From Taenia hydatigena (lineage: Eukaryota; Platyhelminthes; Cestoda; Cyclophyllidea; Taeniidae), in the NCBI GenBank assembly GCA_036345935.2, contig JADWOT020000002.1, positions 12,713,905 through 12,777,904 of the forward strand: 64,000 bases of DNA. The letters are read 5' to 3'. Of this stretch, positions 23,331 through 34,523 are shown one piece after another. The notes beneath the pieces were generated by a model. The model was not told where the DNA came from, ran no database searches, and saw only the letters and a program-made list of their open reading frames with translations. Positions within the stretch are counted from its first letter, which is position 1. Every line of letters starts with the position of its first letter. Made by a program: the position numbers and the translations under genes.

Positions 23331-23680
23331 CACATCTGCATCCAATTTAAAAAGGGAGAGAAATGAGGAATTGAGGTAAAGCAGATGCGAAGCAATGGAG
23401 AATGCCGTGAAGGCATAAAGGTGGTTAGGTAAAGGCGTGAGAAGCCAACGTGGACTCGTAGACATACGTGAGGTTGGCGCAGTTAACACGAAGGCAGAGA
23501 GAGCAACTTGTGTTGAGAGCTCTGCATCCCATCATTTTGCCAGTCATTTTCCTCCAGCCTTTGCTACTCACAGCGATCTTCTCCTACTATCAGTTATGGT
23601 CCTTTCAACCACGTACCTTTTAGCAAAACACGGCTAACTTTCGTCAGAAGTGTTGGAGAATGAAGTCTGCATCACTGAAT
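23331..23680 (+). repeat. dispersed repeat R2, copy A
   Basis: Two blocks match 25,381-25,515 and 25,948-26,090 in order and orientation. Block one carries CACATCTGCATCCAA, GCAATGGAGA and GTGAGAAG(C/A)CAACGTG. Block two carries TTTGCCAGTCATTTTCCTCCAG and a later CCTTTT(A/G)GCA(A/C)AA. The blocks are about 75 bp apart here. Confidence 0.6.
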
Positions 23681-23699
23681 TTGATCCACGAGGCATCCA

Positions 23700-25370
23700 T
23701 TCATAATCCCAAACCTAAGCATTACACTTTAAATTTGTATTCATGTTCACATTAACCTCATATTCCTCAATCCTTTACGTTGCATCACTTAATCACAAGA
23801 AGTGTTTGTGAGTGAATAACTTGAGTAGAGCCACTAGCGTATGTCGCTTTCTGCAGTCTCTCAAACCTGCTACTGTGGTCATCAAGTACGCACTGCATGA
23901 CGAGTTTCGATCTCTTGCGTATGTTGCGTTAATGTGCTTTCTTCCACTACTGTTTGTGCTATTAGCCAACAGAAGATGCTAATGTCATTGGCAAAATAAT
24001 GTTTGAGCAGTCTATTAACTAGGTAACTGAGTGGATGAAGAATGGGTGAAGGGAGAGTGGGTTGCTGAGAGGGGGGTAACAAACCGATAGATGGATAAAT
24101 ACGGTGTGTGTAATGAAGGGACCTACAGATTTAAGTTGCCACGACCTGACATCAATAGCATTGTTATGCTGCTGCGCAAATGCCTTCAACTGCTAGCTGT
24201 GCTTGCATAAAAGCCTTTCTTAAGCCCGTAAGTCCCCCTAGTGTTCCAGCGAATCCACACACGTTAAAAAGGAATACATTCAGTCATAATTTTAGCAAAG
24301 AAGGCAGATAATTAAAGAAATCGCCACACCTAGATTACAGCATTGATGAGAGAGCTCAATTGATGCTCGGAGACATCTAGATGAGACAATATCCACACCG
24401 CCACTTCGTTCAGTCACACCCAGTAGAACCGTGAGTTGCGAAAATTTATCGCACCTTCAGTACCCTCCATGGATAAGGCATCGAGATGAAGGTCATCGTT
24501 CGCCACATCGCAGATTAATCAATCTAGCAGATCGGAATAGGCTTTGCAACATGAAATGCAAACAAAGTTAGTTAAGACATTGAAGCACGATGTTAGTCTG
24601 TCTACATAATAAAGGGGGTAATGAACCCCACATGAAAGACGCCCTTGAAAGGAAAATCCTCATAATGCCATGCTGGTGGGATAATGGACACTTTTAGTGC
24701 GAATATAGTGGTAGAATGAGGTGTGGGAGGAGGATTAGACGTCGGCAGATGCTGTACCCTAACAAGGGAGAAATGGCTGCTAGAAAAGGTAAGAGGGAGT
24801 ACGCACTGCGTTAGCGGTTTGCTGAACGCTAGATATCGGTGATGGGAAAGAGGGACGGAGTCGCTAACTTAACTAGCCGTCGTACCTTAGCCATCGAATG
24901 GGTCGTCACCGGTAGGTAAAATGCATATTGTCTAAGTACAACATGCCCCTTGATCTTCTTCGGGGTTGGGTAGGAAGCGGGCAATAGGATGGGGGCGATG
25001 TGGTGCGCATGAATTGGTGAAGGAGATATCGTACCGCGAATTGAACCGATGTTGGCCAGAGCTCATTTGTGACTGACGCTGACCTATAAGAACAAATCAG
25101 TGTCTGGAGACTGGGCTTTCACTTCTTGGTATGGCCTTCGCACCATGCTACTTGCCCCTAGACCTCCTGTACGGCAGTTAGCAGTACATTCTAACCACAT
25201 CAATGCACACCCTGTGCCATACCTTCATGAGCCTCTTTTGAGAAGCAGTTGCAGTTCACTTGTTCGATGAGAGCGCTAATAACCAACATTAAATGATTCA
25301 GGCACCACGAGTCACTAAAATAAGCAGTCAGCGATTTCATCTCCTCTTAATCATTGGTGCATGCGGAGCC
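23700..25370. other. no recognisable gene
   Basis: No domain or RNA gene seen. A GGATG/GGGTGAAGGG purine-rich stretch near 24,025-24,110 is similar in style to the 10-kb low-complexity tract. Confidence 0.45.
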
Positions 25371-25380
25371 CAAGCCACTA

Positions 25381-26090
25381 GCCACATCTGCATCCAAAGT
25401 GACGGAAAAATTGAGAAGTGGGATGAAGTAGATGCAAAATAATGGAGACTGTTTTGGAAGCATAGGAGTCAGTAGGTGAACGTGTGAGAAGACAACGTGA
25501 ACTCGTGGGCCAATGGTGGTTTGTTTTAGGCGTAATGTTTGCAGGCACGCTTGACTGCCTCTCTCCACACTGCCCAGAAGGCATGGATTTAGCACCCGTC
25601 CACTCATAAATTCACCCACTAATCTGCCCCTTCATCCATCGTTGTCTACGTCCATCCATTCTTCCATTTCCACCTCCATTCTCTTGTACATCCTTCTACC
25701 ATTCCAGCATACGTCTATCAGTCAAACTTCCTTCCCAATCCCTCTCTCCCTATCTTCTTTTCGTTTATCCTACACCCACCCAACGCTCCATTCAACTTGT
25801 CATTCATTCCATTCCCATGCATCAAGCCACCAATTGCTTCCAACTCCTCTTGCCCAATTCAAATGATTTTCATCCACTACTCCAATCATGGTACCACCTG
25901 TTATTCAGTCATATCCCTCTGACACTGGCCATTTCGCCTCATACCCAATTCATTTGCCAGTCATTTTCCTCCAGTCATTCACCACCAACAGCAAGCTTCT
26001 GCCACGATTGGTCACGGTTCCTTCTCTCACGTGCCTTTTGGCACAATGTGACTCGCTTTTGCCGAGTCAGTGGGGAAACGAAGACTGCGA
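25381..26090 (+). repeat. dispersed repeat R2, copy B with internal expansion
   Basis: Block one (25,381-25,515) and block two (25,948-26,090) match copy A. Here they are separated by about 430 bp, most of it the G-poor CCATCC tract at 25,624-25,870. Either copy B gained that tract or copy A lost it. Confidence 0.6.
25624..25870. repeat. G-depleted CCATCC-rich low-complexity tract
   Basis: The plus strand has only about three to four G per 60 bases and is dominated by CCATCCATTC, CCTCTCTCCC and CACCCACCC words. It is the mirror in composition of 9,985-10,375. The plus-strand frame of 74 codons (Ser/Thr/Pro/His) is a by-product of composition, not a gene. Confidence 0.7.
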
Positions 26091-28125
26091 AGAACATGAC
26101 CAAGCAACTCTTCTAGCTTCATCGATAGGCTAGGCAAAAGGGCGATGCTTTCAGCCAGCAAGATTTCAAAGTTGATCCGATTCAATAGCAACTGTTTAAG
26201 CTACTATATTATTGCTGATCTCATCGGTTAAATCTACCACACATCACTCATTGTCAACCAGCAAAGTTCAATTCACCTGTCTTCATGATGCAATCGTCTC
26301 GAATGCATTACTGTGGCTATTTCATAAGTTGATGTTAACAGCATACTTACTCAAACAATTCATAGTGGTGATAAAATGAAATCCACTGTCTACAATCTCT
26401 TTGCGACCGTCTGACTTACTTTGTACAGAGTCCCCTTCCCCACTTTCCTCATGAAGTCGTCAATAGTAGGGAAAAGTGGGATGCAACAACTCCCAGGTGG
26501 AAGGAATATCCTTGCAAGGAGGGCTTGCATAACCATTTAAATCTCCCTATAAAGCAAAGAAGGAGGGTTCACAACATCGTTTCTGGTGGCGTCGCACTCT
26601 GCACAAGATTTCACCCTGAGGTTGCCCCTTTAAATTCGTTAAAATACCATTGAAAGTTGCCCACTACATTATTCAGAAGCTGCCTTGTTACAAAGTGGAG
26701 AGCATTCGCATTAAAGGGATAGAAGGCAATTCAAGACAGCCTCAAAACAATGCTGTCTCCACACTCGGAACACCGCAGCCACTAGAGCGGCATAATTCGG
26801 TGCCTGGATCAACATCGGAAGCCTCCAATTTATGCTTGCTTCTTCCACATTGTGACTACGATCAGGCTTTTTAAACTTTCCTTCTACTTCCAAAAAACTT
26901 TTATTCAACCCACTGACAGTGCGGCCAGCTAGCATTAATGCATCTTGATGCTAAAGTAGGATGATGATGATGGTGGTGATGGTGATAAAGAAGGCAATGA
27001 ATCAATCACCTGACGATGCCATTTCGCAAAAATGGTTCCAACTTGACTGATTAACTAGTCCTGGTCGTGTCAAAAGAAATATTTATCTGACTCACCTTCA
27101 AGCAAAGCCGTGTGGTGTCTCAGCCTTGCAAGCGTGCCTGCAGTCCATTTTACACACTGTAATACATTTTTTGTTAAGCTGTTGGTTTCAGTTACGATCA
27201 CTTGGGATGGTCACATTGCCTGTGTCGGGTGGGCCGGACTCTGAGTCCTCCTAGCAGCACCAATTCCCTTCTGTTTGCTAACTACGAATAATCTGTCTTG
27301 GTATTATGCCTTCTCTTAACTTCAAGGAAGTCCCTAAGTGCTACGCACACGTTACAGATGCTTAAATGCACAATGTAGTTTTTAGGCAAAGATTTGATCG
27401 TAACTGAAACAAAAATAGTGGATACAATCCTTAAAGTTTCGAAGCTAAGACAAAAGAATGGGTGTATTTTATCAGGCTGAATGGCAGAGGCAGATGCAAT
27501 GGCCTGGGTTTCCGTTGTGGGTGAGTGGCCCCGATGCTGGCGATCCACCACCAAGAGGGATGACCTGGTCGATCAACGTGTGTGTGTGTATGTAACGGGT
27601 ATACGTCACCCTGTTGACTAAAGTAAACGTACTTTCTAGTGACTGACTGACATTAGGTTTGAAGCTTTAGAGAATAGTAGAGTTTCATTTGTCCCGGTGT
27701 GCTCCCACGCGCACACGAATAAAGTGAGGTAAAAGAAAATTCTCAAGAATCAGAATGAAAGCGTACTAGAACTGAATCTCTCGTGTCGCTTACGAGGACA
27801 CCGAGTAAAACGCCAAACTCATTAGGTGATGCAAGGAAGTGAATGAATCTGCTTAGTAGTTAATCAAAGAAAAGCATGAAAATGTGTCTTATTTGCTGCT
27901 ATTTGGCAATCGCCATGCAAGAATAAAGTTGCCAGCAATATGCAGCTGAATGGGAATGATGTCTCTTATACAGCAAAACAGAGCTCGTATTGACAGCCCA
28001 CACACGTGTGCCTATAAGCATATGGTAAGGGATTGTAAGCCAATGGGATGATCCACTCTTGACCCACAAAGCAAGTCGCTCACCCTCACGCATTGTTGTG
28101 TAGTTAAGGCGATTATGTGAGTGTT
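26091..28125. other. no confident gene; short (GAT)n run
   Basis: A GATGATGATGATGGTGGTGATGG run lies at about 26,962-26,985. A 16-bp inverted repeat, GTTTCAGTTACGATCA at about 27,186 and its complement at about 27,393, is too short to interpret. The frame 27,282-27,554 (minus, 90 codons) has no recognised domain. Confidence 0.4.
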
Positions 28126-28130
28126 CTCTG

Positions 28131-28292
28131 GTATCGGCTCCTACTGGCTTCTCCTACATTCACCTACTCACCTCTATGATTTCAAATCAGTCTCCATTAT
28201 TTTGCGTCTACTTCATCCCACTTCTCAATTTCTCATCCAATTTAATTTATGTGAAGATGCAGCTGGTGACTTGAGGTCTGCATTCATCACTA
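28131..28292 (-). repeat. dispersed repeat R2, copy C (inverted)
   Basis: The reverse complement of this block reads AATTGAGAAGTGGGATGAAG, then GCAAAATAATGGAGACTG and a GAGTAGGTGAATG block. It is closest to copy B at 25,405-25,480 and is about 85% identical by eye over the core. It lies about 230 bp beyond the end of the FN3/mucin-like gene. Confidence 0.6.
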
Positions 28293-28525
28293 ATTTATAG
28301 CAAGCGAAATCGCTAACTGCTCATTATATTTGTAATTTGACAATCGTTTACAACGATTGCTCATGCCAATAAAGATTGAAGACAAATGCTTTTTAAATCG
28401 ACCGTCCTGCGAGTTAATGAAGTCTGCAGCAAAAATAAACAGCGTATTTGGCAAACGCAAGCATTGAGGTTTCATGCTCGGAGAAGGCAGAATAGTTGTT
28501 GAATTTGACAGGCTTTCGAGGAGAC

Positions 28526-28767
28526 TCATGCAAGCACTAATGTCATTGAAGCTAGCATGGCTCCAGTGGCTAAAACAGCACTGGTAGATCCACCAGTGGC
28601 GCCGGTTTTAAGTGGGGGGTAGGAACTCATTAAAGTGGTCGTTGCAGGATTCGAAGCGGATGGCCTCGTCGTAAGGATCGCAGGAGTGTGAGTCAAACTG
28701 CTATTCTTTGTGGGTGTGGGAGTCATTACGGAACTAGGGGCTCTGCCCAATGAACTTCCCGCTTTAG
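28526..28767 (-). pseudogene. terminal exon: mucin-like tail with GPI-type end
   Basis: Minus strand, 79 residues plus stop. About 45% are Ser/Thr/Pro, as in MTPTPTKNSSLTHTP and SNPATTTLMSS, with one N-glycosylation sequon (NSS). The C-terminus has small residues (TGGSTS) followed by a hydrophobic end (AVLATGAMLASMTLVLA), the layout of a GPI-attachment signal. The acceptor TTCTTAAG at 28,768-28,775 gives a phase-1 start that joins in frame to the exon at 29,047. This exon is intact, but the gene upstream is broken. It would encode the cell-surface stalk of an FN3 protein. Tapeworm apomucins and FN3 surface antigens have comparable tails; family membership is inference. Confidence 0.55.
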
Positions 28768-29046
28768 CTTAAGAATTTGATTTACTATATGATTTGTCTC
28801 CTGCATGCCAACAAATTGTTAGCAGAGTACATTGTGGTATTTTGGGCTATTTCATGAGGGGAGCGTGACGAAAATGTCTGTAGTCGATATTATGACAGAT
28901 GATACTGTAAATGGAAGCTACGGAACCATTTTAGTAGTAGCAATAAATGGGTGCCATTGTAGGCTTGATTCGATTAGTCCTGGTTGCTTTCCAGAGATAG
29001 TTTTGCATTTGGTAAAGGAGCATAAAGACCTCACACTCCTCCTCAC

Positions 29047-29340
29047 CTGGTGTAGTCGTTCTAACTCTATCACTGCAGACCCTATGTTCACGGTCATCCG
29101 CATCACCCTCCGCAATGCGTGCACAGACAATGACAACAATGGTTTGAGTTGGCTTCATATTCGGGATGGTGTAATTTTCCCAGTTGGTTAAGTAGGTACC
29201 GCTAATCGGAATCTTTTTGACATTCCAAGGAACACTATAGCCAATGACTCACCCGTCGGGATTAGTTAGCGATTCCCAACTAACGTGCACCCTGTAAGGA
29301 TCGATCGCCGCAATTTTCACGTTCTGTGGAGTTCTAGGAT
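29047..29340 (-). pseudogene. fibronectin type III domain exon with premature stop
   Basis: One minus-strand exon carries a whole FN3 domain. It has acceptor CATTTGTGCAG, donor CCAG followed by GTGAGG, and phase 1 on both sides (294 nt). Strand A reads PRTPQNVKIAAIDPYRVHVS with the core Trp just after (SWESL). Then come NPDG, VIGYSV, WNVKKIP, and NYTIPNMKPTQTIVV with the YTI and L/M-P turn typical of strand E. It ends VCARIAEGD ... CSDRVRTTTP. An in-frame TGA at 29,249-29,251 interrupts the loop between NPDG and VIGYSV, so the product would stop there. Splice sites and the rest of the frame are intact, which suggests recent inactivation, or readthrough if the base call is wrong. Confidence 0.8.
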
Positions 29341-29807
29341 CTGCACAAATGGAAACGCAGAGAGATGTCTGCATTAGTGTGGGGAGAGTGATATGGTCTC
29401 ATTTGTCCCAGTGTGCCCCACGTGAACCCATATTAAGCCAGATGGATTCAAAATGCCCAAGCATTAGGGCGAATGCGTGATGGGTGACAAGGAATGCTTA
29501 GGGGGACCTGTGCCGCTTACTTCAACTTACTGGTGGATCTGGTAAACCGCCAGGAGGTATGAGGCAATGCAAAGGAACAAAAGAGCCTGCTCAGTGCCAC
29601 CAAGCTGATTTGACTGTGATGTGATGCAGTACAAACGAATGACAGTAGATAAGTCATTTCTAGCACTCTGTAGCTAGTTTTCTGTTGAGAATCACTTGCT
29701 ATGCCTGCCTAATATACTAATTTATTACTAATTACCATATTAACTTTCATTTGCTAAATGGTTATATTCACGTATCGATGAAAGCAAAGCATGCAAAGGT
29801 ACCTCAC

Positions 29808-30109
29808 CTGCTTTCGGTGTGAAACCGCCAAATGGCGCAACCACATCCATACCGTGGAAACACACACGGCAGTGGGTCGTTTGATCGATTGTGATGGGCT
29901 TCTCTGGTGCAAACCAGCTGCTAGTGTAAATTAACGTTATTCTTCAAACTCCTTTGGCAGTTTCTGTCTTTGCGTTAGCGTAAGCGGTGATGCTGTGAGT
30001 GGGTAATTTGCCCGCACTTGCAAAGGAATTCTCTCGAGTTTAGGGTTCGCAAAAGCATATGGGTATGCGGTGGTGAAATGAATCAATGCTGATCTTCTAG
30101 CTGTGGTGT
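29808..30109 (-). pseudogene. upstream phase-1 domain exon with one-base deletion
   Basis: Acceptor CGAATCCTACAG, then about 100 codons, then donor GCAG followed by GTGAGG. The first part reads TTAYPYAFANPKLERIP, LQVRANYPLTASP and KLPKEFEE. At about 29,938-29,945 the frame shifts by one base and continues as ITLIYTSSWFAPEKPITI, HCRVCFHGMD and FGGFTPKA. The final G plus AT of the next exon makes the Asp of DPRTPQ. The exon is 302 nt, one short of a multiple of three, which fits a single deletion in a 1-1 phase module like its neighbour. The domain looks beta-rich, about 100 residues, possibly another FN3 or Ig-like module, not certain. No signal-peptide exon was found upstream. Confidence 0.6.
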
Positions 30110-33100
30110 CTGTAGGATTCGACGAAGAGGATTTGACGTATCTTGCAGAAGTGGTTAGACTTCTTCTTTAAGGACACTCCCTCCCACTCTACATCCGGAA
30201 GTCTACATGTCCTTCATGGCATTTTAAAATCTCGCACTTCTGCCACCTTGTCACTATGGATAATGTGGCATCCATGACTGCCTTATTAAGCTCTCCTGTT
30301 TCATTTTGTGTAGTCAAGTGCATGACAGAATGTAGTAGTCATGAATCAAGGAAAAATAGGTGGTAGCGACAAGTTGGTGTTGTTTGACTCTCATTTTAAA
30401 AGTATTTGTGAATTTGGTTGATTAATCAGCATTTGATGAAACATAAACTGTAGAATAACTCTTATGCACAACACCGCAGCCACCGCCACAACTCTCTCGT
30501 GGGTCAAGATTATTCACCAGTCCTCTAAACCTCCAGTTAAGTGCCTCCACCAACAATGTTGGTAACAAATTGCGTCAAGTGAAGGCAATGAAATGACAAA
30601 ATGATAAAGCCGCCTCCTTTGCTATCAACCATGGAGTTGGTGGATGTCACTTAATATGCCTTATCCATAAATGACTCTAAACGAAGTCTCTACACCCAAA
30701 TATGCGTATCTATACACGTATTATACACATGTATGCACATGCACACATGTGTATGCGCATGGAGAAACAAATCTTAAAAGTTAAGAGCGCTTCCTTTGCT
30801 GCTGGCTTGAGAAGCATCTTCAACACAAGGCGGTGGTCCTGTGCGCCCTGGGACACGTCGTGCATCTGTAGAAGGCCGTCTCGGTAGAGAAAAAAGCAAA
30901 GTAGCGAGATCAGGAAACATTACTTACAATGAGCTTAATGTAAAATCAAGGGCACGTTCTGAAACTCATCTCATCCTCGTATGTAATTTGGACGCAGGGG
31001 AACAATAGTCACATCTTTGGTCGAAACTCAAAGCGATACAGGCACCTGAGCATGGCTCACTAAATTGCAGTCGATTCTTTGACTTGCCTTCCAGTTTCTG
31101 TGCCATTTACTTGCTTTAGTTCCTTATAAGAAGTGTGGAGGTTATTTGCCTGCAAAGACCGTTAAATACACCTGGTATTTTATAGTTGTCGAAAAAACCA
31201 CCCAAGATTTTCGTTTGAGGGTCGATGTGCAGGGTATCACCTGATTAAACTGTAATTATTATTTCTTCTCGAAGCCACGTAGCGTCGAGAATTGACACAA
31301 CATGTGGAATGCAGATTTTGTGTCCTTGACTTGCCGTGACTATCCGTCTGTGATATGATTCAAAACATGTATGATGGGGCGTTAAGGTGTGCTCATTGTT
31401 TGCTGAAGAACCGATCTTGATTGTCAAAACTGAGATCAAATGTCTCAGGATGAGGTGCTGATAGGCGCCATTGCGCTGATAAGCAAGGAAAGGCTAACCT
31501 CAAAACAGCTTTTGAAAAGAAATTTCTGCACATCTTGTGATTTTATTATTCAAGTTAGGCGAAGCCATGTAACGTGCATCCGCGCATAGCCTAGAATTTA
31601 TTCGCATGCACAGGACGATCCAACCAGCCAAGACTGTCACCTCTGTCACCAAGTGCAGAAAAAGGCCTTCTTTAATTTCAAAATAAAAATGGCTGGTTCC
31701 TAGTAGAGACTTGAATATTAATAAGGGGCGACTGCAGTTATGGTTGTTAGAATTACCATGGCGAAAGATTGAAGTACTGATTCGCGACCTGACGCAAAAG
31801 AGAAAGGTCGAAGTGGAGTTGGGGTGGTTTTCGGGATTGGTGTTTTTCGTCAGAGAACAATATTTGCGCGTAGAACACCAAGATCACAGGGACGTTCTCC
31901 TTCTCTCATTTCAATTTTGCCTATTTTTCCTCTTTCTTTTATTTTTGCTATGGTTTCCGATTCAACCAAAGCTTAAGTTTTGCTGGTCGATCTTTTGTGG
32001 CGCAAGCTTCAGTGATTTCATAAATGAAGCATTACAAAGGCTAGCTGCATAGGGCCTGCTGATCCTCTCTTTTAGCATACAGTTTTGCATTTGGCCTGTC
32101 CCAACATCAGCAAAAGCTGTACACCACGCTGATTCTCCTCATCGGTTCGGATTTTATTTATATCTTAAGTGGGCGCATTGAAGAACACTGAGAAAACCGA
32201 TAACAGGATTGATTTACGCTCCGTTCGTTATACTGAAGTGTTGAGATAAGTTTTAGAACAGAAAAGATTTTAGTGATAGCTGCTTCAGGGCCCTTGAGAC
32301 AAAGTGTACTTGCACAACTGTATACGAAACTGATCATGTCGCTTGGTCGCGGTGGACCCACTGAGCGGACTTTATAAATAGCTGGGTGTTGGAAGTGATG
32401 TTAATTCGACCAATGATTGTAAAAATGATCATTCTCAAACCACTTGTCGAGAACTGCAACTTTGCATTTGCTTAGCTTTCGTGCTGGTGCTGCTTCTCTT
32501 GTGTCTGTGTTAGATGAATGAGACCTCCCTGCCTTCCGGACTTACTTACAAGTGTATGTGCCAAGCAATTATAAGAAGGGGCCTTCACTTCTAACACCCC
32601 CATAAGACAACTGTTGAGGCTAGAGCTGTAGTTCTCAGCGTTTAGCCTGTCTGCCATTAGATTCAGGATAAAGTCTTTGCTAAGACAGCTGAGGTACAGT
32701 GAGAAGGAGTGGCAGAAAGGATTCATCTTGGGTGTAAACACAGGCAAGGGTCTAACTGTGTGAGGAGTTCACCCCAACACCTACTGGTGATGATTTCTTT
32801 TTAAAAAATCTTTTCTTTTGGAAAATGCTAAATAGCACTTGAGAGGATAATTCGAGTTCATGCTTGCCTAGATTGTGTTACGCGCGTCGAATCAACCTTC
32901 TGTTCGTTGCAATCTGAACAGTGTTGATCAACTGAGTCGCGCACTGCTACGATGCTGTGAAGAATTAGGGGATCGTAAAGATGTTGCATTTGTTTTGCAC
33001 AGCATCCATGATTGTATTAGTGGAGTGCGAGACCATTGATTCCTCGCGTCAACTAAGTGGTAACAATAGAGTAGAATTATCAGGCAAAGGGCTGCTGTAA

Positions 33101-33900
33101 AGGCATGCAGTTATGCAGGGGTAGACAATGAAAGAACTACTTGCTGGCATAAAAGGAGCTGTACGCTGTTTTTGTAGTGAGGAGTTGAGTAAGAGCCGTT
33201 CCGTTTGCTATTCGTCGGTGGCGCAGAAATCTACTGTCCGCCGTTAACTGCAACATCGCCTCCGTTTTGGGTGTTCTGCAATGCATTCTGCACAGCAAAA
33301 GCTAGTTTCCGATTCCTCTATTATTTAGACTGTGGTATTGCGAAATGAAGTGTAAATTTAAGAGAGGTTTGCCGAGGCAATGCCTGTGAGGTAGAGCACC
33401 CAATGGATTTTAGTTAGAAACTAACAAACTCGCAGTCAAAAGTATGTTTCGAAGAAATGGGTATTTATAGAGGCAAAGTTGGCGAGTGAAACGGAGCACA
33501 GGCAACACAAATTATGAGTGCAGACTATTCTGAGGTTCAAAAGAAAGTGTTGGTGCGATTTTTCCTACAGAAAATGCAAGAAACTAGAATTATAATGAGC
33601 TTGTAATTTTTCTTACACTTTTGGCGATGCAATAGCATTTCAAAGGTTCTGTGAGGCATTGAGCAAATCAGACAGCGCAGATCCATGATTGCTAAAGTGC
33701 GTTAAACATAGCTAAAACGGGTCCAAAGTCGAAGTGTAATCTATTTGATTCAACCAATTGTTATTTGATTTTCTGCTGTTTGGACTAAAGCAGAAGATGT
33801 TGCACTCAAAATATTTTATTTACCAATAGGTTGACACTTATTCGTACTCAAATACAAACCTTTACTTGTGTACGTATTCATATGCACGAAAATGGATGCT
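30110..33900. other. no confident gene
   Basis: Upstream exons of the FN3 gene should lie here on the minus strand but could not be identified. 30,800-30,890 is open in more than one minus frame (for example YRDGLLQMHDVSQG) and cannot be decided. 30,700-30,761 is a stretch of mostly alternating purine-pyrimidine sequence (TATACAC, ACACATGTATGCACATG). The frame 31,711-32,052 (plus, 113 codons) contains a hydrophobic run from a TTTTT-rich stretch and looks like chance. Confidence 0.4.
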
Positions 33901-33920
33901 CATGAAGAAGTGTATTTATT

Positions 33921-34523
33921 ATGATCGTGAGCCAAATACACAGGCTCTGCGATGACGCTTCTCAAAGAAGCGAGACATACTGTGCATCTATAGACGTGCA
34001 TTTTGGTGAAAAGAATGCCAAGTTGCGCAAAATCCTGCAGAAGAGCTTAAGATGGACTCAGCAGATAAGCAAAAGGGCCTTCTGTATGTGTCCTCAATAT
34101 TACATGTGGCTAATACGCAGAGGAGCGGTAGTCGCGTGCAGAGCCAAAATGATGAGCGATGTACGAATGTGCTTAAAGTTTATGGAAGGGATGAGAAGTT
34201 GTTCTCCGGGAAAGGTCTTTTACCATACTGGGCATTCTCGAAGACTATATTCTAGCATATTTGAAACAAAGCACCATTTCTTTTGCCAGCAACGAGCAAA
34301 AACTATTCACAGATCCATAATGCATGAGCATGAAATAATAAGTTATGAGCTGGCGCATCAAGTAGGACAAAGCCTTTTATTATTGAAGATGTCTGATCCT
34401 CTCACTTGCTCCACACCCATTGTTAAATTTAGCTTGCCATTATTCTATGCAGTTGCTTTACCAATCCTGTTAATGAGACAGCAAAGAATAGTTTATCCAA
34501 AATCTGTTGGTCTACTTTTATAA
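33921..34523 (+). CDS. 200-codon open frame, unrecognised
   Basis: This is the longest ATG-initiated open frame in the window: 200 residues, basic and Cys/Met-rich, with no domain, signal peptide or repeated motif that I recognise and no clear splice sites. A second frame is open inside it (34,052-34,255). In 64 kb read in six frames a single frame of this length is not far from chance. Listed only because of its length. Confidence 0.15.
   Translation: MIVSQIHRLCDDASQRSETYCASIDVHFGEKNAKLRKILQKSLRWTQQISKRAFCMCPQYYMWLIRRGAVVACRAKMMSDVRMCLKFMEGMRSCSPGKVFYHTGHSRRLYSSIFETKHHFFCQQRAKTIHRSIMHEHEIISYELAHQVGQSLLLLKMSDPLTCSTPIVKFSLPLFYAVALPILLMRQQRIVYPKSVGLLL

Noticed and set aside
27186..27408. 16-bp inverted repeat GTTTCAGTTACGATCA as terminal repeats of a small transposon
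   Set aside because: No target-site duplication, no further copies in the window and flanking similarity fades at once.
27681..27860. Possible second copy of the FN3 gene, because TCATTTGTCCC(G/A)GTGTG also occurs in the FN3 gene intron near 29,400
   Set aside because: The match is about 22 bp with only scattered similarity beyond it, and no FN3-like exon was found at the expected offset.
30800..30895. Minus-strand exon candidate (YRDGLLQMHDVSQG)
   Set aside because: More than one minus frame reads protein-like and no splice phase links it to the FN3 gene, so it cannot be decided from sequence.
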